This document shows, piece by piece, positions 5,739 to 10,850 of a stretch of 15,716 nt of DNA. Positions within the stretch are counted from its first letter, which is position 1; each line of letters begins with the position of its first letter. The stretch lies in NCBI GenBank assembly GCA_035637315.1, contig DASPXK010000202.1:1-15716 (forward strand), read 5' to 3'. Source of the stretch: DASPXK01 sp035637315 (lineage in GTDB: Bacteria > Chloroflexota > UBA6077 > JACCZL01). Below the pieces are notes generated by a model. It was not told the DNA's origin. It made no database searches and saw only the letters and a list, made by a program, of their open reading frames with translations. The position numbers were made by a program, and so were the translations under genes.

Positions 5739-6941
5739 TTGCTTCGGTTCGTCCCCCCGGCAGTTGTGCTCGGCGCGGCTGCGCTGCTGCCGACCTTGCT
5801 GGCTGGCTGCGTCAGAGCGCAGCCGCTTCTCCCCGCCGCCGCACTCTCGGGCCCCGTCCTGACGCCGTCGAGCTCCGATCGACTCGACTTCGCCTATACG
5901 CTCGGCCGTCCGGCCAGGGTGACCCTGTCGCTCGAGATGCCAGATGGCCGACGAGCGACGCTCCGCGAGGACGAGGTTCGGCCGGCGCCCGGCGCCTACG
6001 TCTATCCGTTCGACGGCACGTACCCGTCCGAGTCTGGTGATCCAGACCAGCGCCGCGTCCTGCCCGACGGCGAGTATCAACTCGTCCTCGAGGCGCGCGA
6101 CGCGGCTGGGCAGCGCGGTACGGCGGCCGCAAGCGTGACCATCCGCGGGGCCGATACGATGTCACCGCGTATCGAGAACCTGGCGGTCTACCCGCAGGCT
6201 ATCTCGCCCAACTTCGACGGTCTCGACGACATCGCCTCGATCACCTATCGGCTGACCAAGCGAGCACGCGTCTTCGCCTCGGCTACCGACCCGGGCGGTC
6301 GCCGCGTCTACCTGGGCCAACAGGAGCTGCTCGAGCCCGGCGAGTATCGCGAGGCATGGGACGGGACCTTTAACGATCGGCCTCTGCCCAATGCGACGTA
6401 CCAGTTCTCGGTCCGCGCCGCCGACCTGGCCGGCAACGTCGCCGTCGCTCGAGTACCAATCGAGCTGATCGGCGGCGGGCGACCCGACGCCCGCATCCTG
6501 CGCGTCGCTTTCAGGCCACGTCGGCTGATGGTCGGCGACGAGCTGCGAGTCGAGGCGACCGTCAAAAACGTCGGCCCGGTTCCTCTGCGCACCCAGGGCC
6601 CGCCACCCGGACACCTGTACAGCAGCCTGGAGAGTTTCAGCTCCATCGCCGGGCAGCGGTTCGTCGACCGAGTCGGCGTTTGGCGGCTGGGCGTCGACTG
6701 GGCCGGTTCGCCGTCCGCGACGGGCTCGAAGTATCCCTATCGGTGGGGATTGGGGCGTGACCTGGAGCCAGGCGACGAGGCCACGGTCGAAGGCCGGGTA
6801 CGAATTGACCACGGTCCCAACCTGATCCGCGAGGTGGGCCCACCCGCCAATCGGATCTTCTTCTATGCGGGCCTGATCCACGAGGGCATCGCCTTCCAAG
6901 ACGACAAGGTGGGCGGGACCTGGATCGAGGTCGGATTCTGA
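5739..6941 (+). CDS. Lipoprotein with FlgD-like Ig/beta-sandwich repeats
   Basis: 400 residues from TTG 5739-5741. GGAG lies eight bases upstream (5727-5730), and the product then begins MLRFVPPAVV and a hydrophobic run ending in a perfect lipobox, LLAGC. The frame is open 84 bases further upstream but those residues would precede the signal. After the lipid anchor come two related modules: LDFAYTLGRPARVTLSLEMP to about DGEYQLVLEARDAAG, and SPNFDGLDDIASITYRLTKR to NATYQFSVRAADLAGN. Each has the 'YxL..arV' opening, a 'P/A-G-x-Y-x-x-x-W/F-D-G-T' centre and the 'LPdGxYxxxxxArDxaGN' close typical of FlgD-type Ig folds. A third beta-rich domain follows (ARILRVAFRPRRLMVGDELR to the end). Such proteins sit on the outer face as adhesion or scaffold modules. 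It overlaps the glycosyltransferase gene by four bases, implying one operon. Confidence 0.75.
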   Translation: MLRFVPPAVVLGAAALLPTLLAGCVRAQPLLPAAALSGPVLTPSSSDRLDFAYTLGRPARVTLSLEMPDGRRATLREDEVRPAPGAYVYPFDGTYPSESGDPDQRRVLPDGEYQLVLEARDAAGQRGTAAASVTIRGADTMSPRIENLAVYPQAISPNFDGLDDIASITYRLTKRARVFASATDPGGRRVYLGQQELLEPGEYREAWDGTFNDRPLPNATYQFSVRAADLAGNVAVARVPIELIGGGRPDARILRVAFRPRRLMVGDELRVEATVKNVGPVPLRTQGPPPGHLYSSLESFSSIAGQRFVDRVGVWRLGVDWAGSPSATGSKYPYRWGLGRDLEPGDEATVEGRVRIDHGPNLIREVGPPANRIFFYAGLIHEGIAFQDDKVGGTWIEVGF

Positions 6942-7741
6942 CGACTGCGCCAGGCGCTGCCACCGTCGGCGCGGCCGTGCTCGCCCGAGACGAAGCTGAT
7001 TTCCTCGCCGACTGCCTCGGGAGCCTCGGGTGGGTCGACGAGCTGCTGGTGCTGGTCGACTCGGCCAGCCAGGACGCCACGCCCGAGATCGCGCGGCGCT
7101 ACGCCGAGCGGGTCGAGCTGACGCCGTGGCGCGGCTTTCCGCTCCAGCGCAACCTTGCCCTCGGCCTCGCCAGCACTGACTGGCTGCTCTTCGCCGACGC
7201 CGACGAGCGGGTCCCGCCAGCCCTGGCGCAGGAGGTCAGGCGGGCAGTGGTAGAGCGACCCGGCATAGCGGGCTTCTGGATCTCGCGTCGAAACATCATC
7301 TGTGGGCAATGGGTCCGCTACGCGGGCTGGTGGCCCGATCGGCAGCTTCGCCTGCTGCGCCGGGGACGGGCGCGGTACGACGAGTCTGCCGTGGTCCACG
7401 AGGTCGCCCAGCTAGACGGACCGTCTGGCGTATTGGCTGAGCCCCTCGTCCACCTGAATTACGCGACCCTGACCGAGTTCCAGGCCAAGCAGGCCGTTTA
7501 CGCCAAGCTGGAGGCGAGGGCGCTCTGGGAACGGGGGATCCGAGCCCGGCCCCACAGCCTGGTCCTCCAGCCACTGCGCGAGCTGCGACGGCGCCTTCTG
7601 GAGCTGCGCGGCTACCGCCAGGGCCGGCTCGGCTTCCAGCTCTCCGTCTTGATGGCCGTGGCCTCCTTTACCACCTACCGTGAGCTGCTCCGCCTTGCCC
7701 AAAGCGGCGCGGCGGACAACCCCGAGACAGCAACACGCTAA
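6938..7741 (+). CDS. Group 2 glycosyltransferase, WaaE/KdtX-like
   Basis: GT-A-fold sugar transferase using a nucleotide-sugar donor, probably acting on an envelope glycan at the inner face of the membrane. Motifs: VGAAVLARDEADFLADCL (first strand and helix), VDSASQDAT (nucleotide-binding turn), LLFADADERV (metal-binding DxD region), and the WaaE-like WPDRQLRLLRRGRARYDESA followed by VVHE. The C-terminus has amphipathic and hydrophobic helices (FQLSVLMAVASFTTYRELL) that may touch the membrane. Start choice: a GTG at 6977 would remove the first beta strand. CTG at 6938-6940 gives 267 residues (MTTAPGAATVGAAV), overlaps the preceding TGA as CTGA, and has GAGG seven bases upstream, so I prefer it although CTG starts are rare. 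Convergent with the sugar-dehydrogenase gene. Confidence 0.85.
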   Translation: MTTAPGAATVGAAVLARDEADFLADCLGSLGWVDELLVLVDSASQDATPEIARRYAERVELTPWRGFPLQRNLALGLASTDWLLFADADERVPPALAQEVRRAVVERPGIAGFWISRRNIICGQWVRYAGWWPDRQLRLLRRGRARYDESAVVHEVAQLDGPSGVLAEPLVHLNYATLTEFQAKQAVYAKLEARALWERGIRARPHSLVLQPLRELRRRLLELRGYRQGRLGFQLSVLMAVASFTTYRELLRLAQSGAADNPETATR

Positions 7742-7788
7742 GAGATCGATGTGACGCCGGGCGCGGGTTGGTGTGCGGCGGCCAGCAC

Positions 7789-7841
7789 GCCCCCACCCGC
7801 AACCCCTCCCCCAAGCTCGGGGGAGGGGCGACGGGAAGGGG
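7789..7841. repeat. C/G-rich palindromic dispersed repeat, copy 1 (possible bidirectional terminator)
   Basis: A 10-bp perfect inverted repeat, CCCCTCCCCC (7803-7812) and GGGGGAGGGG (7819-7828), separated by AAGCTC and preceded by GCCCCCACCCGCAA. The same element recurs at 9945-10000 in the same orientation. It lies between the convergent glycosyltransferase and sugar-dehydrogenase genes and could form a strong hairpin in both transcripts, but there is no T-tract, so a terminator role is inference. Confidence 0.7.
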
Positions 7842-7852
7842 CCTGACGCGCC

Positions 7853-9028
7853 CTACCGCCCGAAGCGGTAGATGCCGGTCAACGAGGCAAGGTAGAGCGC
7901 GCCGTCGGGACCGTTGGCCACGTCCAGGTAGCACACCTTTGCCAGGACCTCCTGTTCGAGCACCTGGTCGTAGTTGGGGACGCCCAGTCGCATCCTGGTC
8001 AAGTCGCCAGTATTGAAGGCGCAGAAGAAGAAGTCGTTCTGGTACTCGGGCATGGTCCGCCCGGTGTAGAAAGTCGCCCCGGTCGGCGCGAGCCGGGCCA
8101 GCTCCGATTCCCAGATCGGATCGACAAAACGCGGGTCATTCGCGATGCCGTCGACCTCACTGGCACCGTAGTTGCCCCCGGCCACTACACGGTTGAGCTC
8201 GTCGTGGCCCACCTCGCCGTTCTCGGTGACGTACGGGACGCCCGTTCGCGGGTGGAACGCCAGGCCCCACGGGTTGCGAAAGCCGAGCGCGAAGATCGGC
8301 GAGCCGGGGAACGGGTTATCGGCCGGCACGCTACCGTCTGGGTTGACTCGCAGGATCTTGCCATGCAGACGATTCATGTTCTGGGCACGTTCGGTGTTGT
8401 TGTTGTCGCCGAGCGTCACGTACAGCTTGCCATCTGGGCCGAAGCCCATCCGCCCGCCGTTATGGCAGCAGATGCCGGCCGGCAAGTCGTCCAAGATGAT
8501 GGTCCGGTCAGTGCCGATGCCGTCACGGTCGACGAATCGGACGACCCGGTTCGCCTGGGGCTCTTCGCCGTTCGCGGCAGCCTGAGTGTAGAAGACGTAG
8601 ACGTAGTGGTTGGCCGGGAAGTTCGGGTCAAGCGCCAGCCCAAGCACCCCTTGTTCCGTGCGGCGTGTGATCTTCAGGGTCGCGAATGCGTCTGGGCGCA
8701 AGCTCCCGTCGGCGTCCATCAAGCGGACCATGCCTTTCTTGACCTCGGTGAAGAAGAGCCGTCCGTCCGGGGCGAAGCTTAGCGCGGTGGGCAACTGGAG
8801 CTCGTCCAGAAGCTGCGTGAGCCGAATGTCGGCCGGCAACTGGGCGACGGGCGTGGGGGTATTGTGCGACCGTGGCTCTGGCGTGGGTGGCGGTTTAGGG
8901 GTCGGGGTTGGGGCACGGAGCCTGACGGCTGGCGCCCTTTCGGTTGGCGCCGGAGCGGCCGGCGAGCAGGCGATCGCCAGGCTGAGGGCGACCACGGCCA
9001 GCGCGGCAGCCCGGAACAGATGTCGCAA
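7853..9028 (-). CDS. Secreted PQQ-dependent sugar dehydrogenase-like protein (GSDH / sorbosone dehydrogenase fold)
   Basis: 391 residues from TTG 9026-9028, preceded by AGAGG at five bases. The N-terminus is a signal with a lipobox-like LAIAC (Cys21), then a P/T-rich spacer (TPTPKPPPTPEP) to about residue 65. The rest is a six-bladed propeller of the soluble glucose/aldose dehydrogenase family: LPTALSFAPDGRLFFTE, EQGVLGLALDPNF, the active-site motif CCHNGGRMGFGPDGKLYVTL with the likely catalytic base His189, LHGKILRVNPDGSVPADNPF, IFALGFRNPWGLAFHP, and a last blade DVANGPDGALYLASLTGIYR. Family members oxidise aldoses with PQQ outside the cytoplasm. Many bacterial paralogues have no proven substrate and no PQQ synthesis genes are visible here. 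The C-terminal blades have extra cysteines (FFFCAF, KVCYLD). Downstream of rdgB on the same strand. Confidence 0.85.
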   Translation of the reverse strand: MRHLFRAAALAVVALSLAIACSPAAPAPTERAPAVRLRAPTPTPKPPPTPEPRSHNTPTPVAQLPADIRLTQLLDELQLPTALSFAPDGRLFFTEVKKGMVRLMDADGSLRPDAFATLKITRRTEQGVLGLALDPNFPANHYVYVFYTQAAANGEEPQANRVVRFVDRDGIGTDRTIILDDLPAGICCHNGGRMGFGPDGKLYVTLGDNNNTERAQNMNRLHGKILRVNPDGSVPADNPFPGSPIFALGFRNPWGLAFHPRTGVPYVTENGEVGHDELNRVVAGGNYGASEVDGIANDPRFVDPIWESELARLAPTGATFYTGRTMPEYQNDFFFCAFNTGDLTRMRLGVPNYDQVLEQEVLAKVCYLDVANGPDGALYLASLTGIYRFGR

Positions 9029-9106
9029 AGCGGCCTCTGATTAGCGGACGACGCGGGCGTGGTGCGTCCGCCCGCGCGGGGGAGTATACGGCCTGCGCCG
9101 GGGCGC

Positions 9107-9712
9107 CTACGACCGCGGCCCGGTAAGCAGCGAACGGAGCAACGGGATGGCACGCCGGGCCGCCCGTCCGCGATGGCTGATGAGGTGTTTCTGCTCGGCC
9201 GACAGTTGGGCCATGGTGCGGCCGAAGCGCGGCACGAAGAAGATCGGATCGTAGCCGAAGCCGCCAGTCCCAGCCGGCTCCCATGCAACGTAACCCAGGC
9301 ACGCGCCAGAGCGGTGATGTAGTCGGCCGTTCGGTTCGACGATCGCCAGATGAGACAGGTACCGGCAGCGGCGCTCGGGCCACGGAACCCCCTCGAGGCG
9401 GGCGAGGATCAGCCGATTCTTGACTGCATAGTCGTCGGTGTCGCCCCAGCGTGCCGAGCGGACGCCCGGTTCCCCGTCGAGCGCTTGGACCACGAAGCCC
9501 GAGTCCTCTGCCACGGTTAGCAGTCCGCTGGCCGCCTGGTAGGCCCCTGCTTTCTGGGCCGCGTTGTTGGCGAACGAGTGGTCGCCTTCCACGACGTCCA
9601 GCTCGATGCCCAGCTCGGACGGCGTCACCAGCCCCGCTGGAAGCTCGGCGAACAGGTCCCTGTACTCGCGCATTTTGCCGTCACTGGTGGTTCCGATCAG
9701 CAGCGCGTCCAA
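9107..9712 (-). CDS. rdgB: XTP/dITP diphosphatase (RdgB/HAM1 family)
   Basis: Cytoplasmic house-cleaning pyrophosphatase that hydrolyses ITP, dITP and XTP to monophosphates. The family motifs run in order: LLIGTTSDGKMREY (family TxNxxK; the Asn position is Ser here), SFANNAAQKAGAY, TVAEDSGFVVQALDGEPG with VRSARW, GTGGFGYDPIFF, and the terminal SHRGRAARR. I place the start at TTG 9710-9712, giving 201 residues, the usual family length. The frame stays open to TTG 9748, but those 12 extra residues (MDVGLWTLDFRP) are encoded by the heptamer repeat array and are probably not native. Neither start has a clear Shine-Dalgarno. The gene is 78 bases upstream of the sugar-dehydrogenase start and probably co-transcribed. 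Confidence 0.9.
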   Translation of the reverse strand: MDALLIGTTSDGKMREYRDLFAELPAGLVTPSELGIELDVVEGDHSFANNAAQKAGAYQAASGLLTVAEDSGFVVQALDGEPGVRSARWGDTDDYAVKNRLILARLEGVPWPERRCRYLSHLAIVEPNGRLHHRSGACLGYVAWEPAGTGGFGYDPIFFVPRFGRTMAQLSAEQKHLISHRGRAARRAIPLLRSLLTGPRS

Positions 9713-9718
9713 AGGTCG

Positions 9719-9753
9719 AAAGTCCAACGTCCAAAGTCCAACGTCCAAAGTCC
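9719..9753. repeat. Heptamer tandem array AA(A/C)GTCC x5 (left arm)
   Basis: Five uninterrupted 7-bp units alternate exactly between AAAGTCC and AACGTCC (a 14-bp period), with degenerate units on both sides (GGTCGAA before; GCGTCCGAAGTCTAGTCCAA after). The array abuts the 5' end of rdgB. A facing array of the complementary heptamer lies at 9911-9937, so the two could pair across ~157 bases. Confidence 0.85.
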
Positions 9754-9795
9754 CAGGGCTCGCGTCCGAAGTCTAGTCCAACCCGAGCTCAGCAC

Positions 9796-9879
9796 GTCCT
9801 GAGCCTTCATTGTCATCCTGAGCGAAGCGAAGGATCCGCTGTCCGGGCACGGATTCTTCGCTGCGCTCAGAATGACAAT
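9796..9879. repeat. Hairpin dispersed repeat with 19-bp satellite, copy 1
   Basis: The left arm from 9809 (ATTGTCATCCTGAGCGAAGC then GAAGGATCCG) and the right arm ending at 9879 pair at about 27 of 30 positions around an 11-base loop. A truncated 19-bp satellite unit (GTCCTGAGCCTTCATT, 9796-9811) precedes it. The element recurs in opposite orientation at 14515-14623. It sits between the arms of the GTCC heptamer arrays. No coding content. Likely a non-autonomous palindromic repeat. Confidence 0.85.
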
Positions 9880-9910
9880 CCGGCCCACTGCGATTTCTTC
9901 ACAGCCTCTG

Positions 9911-9937
9911 ACTGTTGGACTTTGGACTTTGGAGTCC
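9911..9937. repeat. Heptamer array GGACTTT (right arm)
   Basis: ACTGTT, then GGACTTT twice (9917-9930), then GGAGTCC. GGACTTT is the reverse complement of the AAAGTCC unit at 9719-9753, so the two arrays face each other and enclose the hairpin element. Confidence 0.8.
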
Positions 9938-9944
9938 CACATAA

Positions 9945-10000
9945 GCCCCCACCCCCAACCCCCTCCCCCAAGCTTGGGGGAGGGGGCGAGAGGGTGGGGG
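9945..10000. repeat. C/G-rich palindromic dispersed repeat, copy 2
   Basis: Contains a perfect 28-bp palindrome at 9959-9986 (two 14-base arms, CCCCCTCCCCCAAG and its complement, no loop). It is flanked by GCCCCCACCCCCAA and GAGAGGGTGGGGG, which extend the pairing. Same orientation and order as the element at 7789-7841. It lies immediately before the birA promoter and may insulate it. The whole 315-base gap from rdgB to birA (9713-10027) is made of this repeat, the hairpin, the heptamer arrays and the promoter. Confidence 0.8.
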
Positions 10001-10007
10001 ACTTCAC

Positions 10008-10016
10008 TGATATAAT
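10008..10016 (+). promoter_or_regulatory. Extended -10 promoter of birA (nearly leaderless)
   Basis: TGATATAAT is a perfect TATAAT hexamer (10011-10016) with the TGn extension. Transcription would start about 10022-10024, only four to six bases before the birA ATG at 10028. There is no Shine-Dalgarno between them. No TTGACA-like -35 is seen, which extended -10 promoters do not strictly need. Confidence 0.65.
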
Positions 10017-10027
10017 CGCGACCCGGG

Positions 10028-10807
10028 ATGAGCCATCCAGCCGTCGCCGTCGATCTGGGGCGCTTCCTGGAGCGAGCCCTTCTGCCCGACGGATGGCAGG
10101 TGGTGCACGAGTCTTCGGTGACGTCGACGAACGATCTGGCACGCGCGGCGGCGCGACGTGGCTGGCCAGACCGCTCGGCGTTCGTCGCCGACTACCAGAC
10201 CGCCGGCCGCGGACGGCACGGAAGGTCGTGGACGGCCCCGCCTGGTTCTGGGTTGTTGGTCAGCGTGCTGCTACGGCGCTCAGGCGTGGCACCTCACGCC
10301 TATACGATGCTTGCCTCACTGGCCGTCTGTGAGGCTGTTGAGCGTCTGCTCGCGCTGGAGCCAGCCATCAAGTGGCCGAACGACATGATGCTCGCGGGCA
10401 AGAAGGCGGCCGGGATCCTAGCCGAGGCCACCGACGATGGCGCCGAGCGCACGGTCGTCGTCGGGATCGGGATCAACGTCAACGTCGACCAGGCAACGCT
10501 TGCCGGGCTGCCGAACGCCACCTCGCTGGCGCTCGAGGCAGGCCGCCCGGTCCATCGAGGTGAGCTGCTGGTGGTGATGTTGGAGCGAATGGATGTCTGG
10601 CTCAAGCTTCCCGCCGAGCGGCTCTCCACGGCTCTCTGGCCGGCTTGGAACGAGCGTCTGTGGGGCGTCAGCCAGCGAGTCAGAGTCCGCGAGCAGGGCG
10701 AGGAGATCGAAGGCGTGATCCTGGGCTCGGCCTCCGACGGAACGCTCTTAGTCCGCACCGCAGAGGGTGCCACCCGTCGGATCGTCGCGGGTGAACTGCT
10801 GCCCTGA
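10028..10807 (+). CDS. birA: Biotin--[acetyl-CoA-carboxylase] ligase, short form without HTH
   Basis: 259-residue enzyme that activates biotin with ATP to biotinyl-AMP and attaches it to the carrier lysine of biotin-dependent carboxylases. Motifs in order: VTSTNDLARAAA (~31-42), the adenylate/biotin loop VADYQTAGRGRHGRSWTA (~53-70, GRGRHG), GLLVSVLLR, KWPNDMMLAGKKAAGILAEA (~114-133), and VVVGIGINVNV (~143-153). The C-terminal SH3-like domain follows (VRVREQGEEIEGVI, ATRRIVAGELL). There is no N-terminal helix-turn-helix, so it is the monofunctional class and not the BioR-like repressor class. ATG 10028 has no Shine-Dalgarno. A strong extended -10 lies 12-20 bases upstream, implying a near-leaderless mRNA. 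The stop is followed at once by a heptamer repeat array. Confidence 0.93.
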   Translation: MSHPAVAVDLGRFLERALLPDGWQVVHESSVTSTNDLARAAARRGWPDRSAFVADYQTAGRGRHGRSWTAPPGSGLLVSVLLRRSGVAPHAYTMLASLAVCEAVERLLALEPAIKWPNDMMLAGKKAAGILAEATDDGAERTVVVGIGINVNVDQATLAGLPNATSLALEAGRPVHRGELLVVMLERMDVWLKLPAERLSTALWPAWNERLWGVSQRVRVREQGEEIEGVILGSASDGTLLVRTAEGATRRIVAGELLP

Positions 10808-10808
10808 C

Positions 10809-10850
10809 CAGTGGGCAGTGGGCAGTGGGCAGTGGGCAGTAGGCGGTGAG
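10809..10850. repeat. Heptamer tandem array CAGTGGG x4 plus variants (left arm)
   Basis: Six contiguous 7-bp units begin two bases after the birA stop: CAGTGGG four times, then CAGTAGG and CGGTGAG. The last unit contains the GTG (10846) that opens the next reading frame. The complementary heptamers lie at 10932-10959. Confidence 0.85.

Noticed and set aside
5303..6040. 245-codon open frame overlapping the Crp and lipoprotein genes
   Set aside because: Residue content is Gly/Arg/Asp low complexity without any fold, and it lies across two well-supported genes in other frames.
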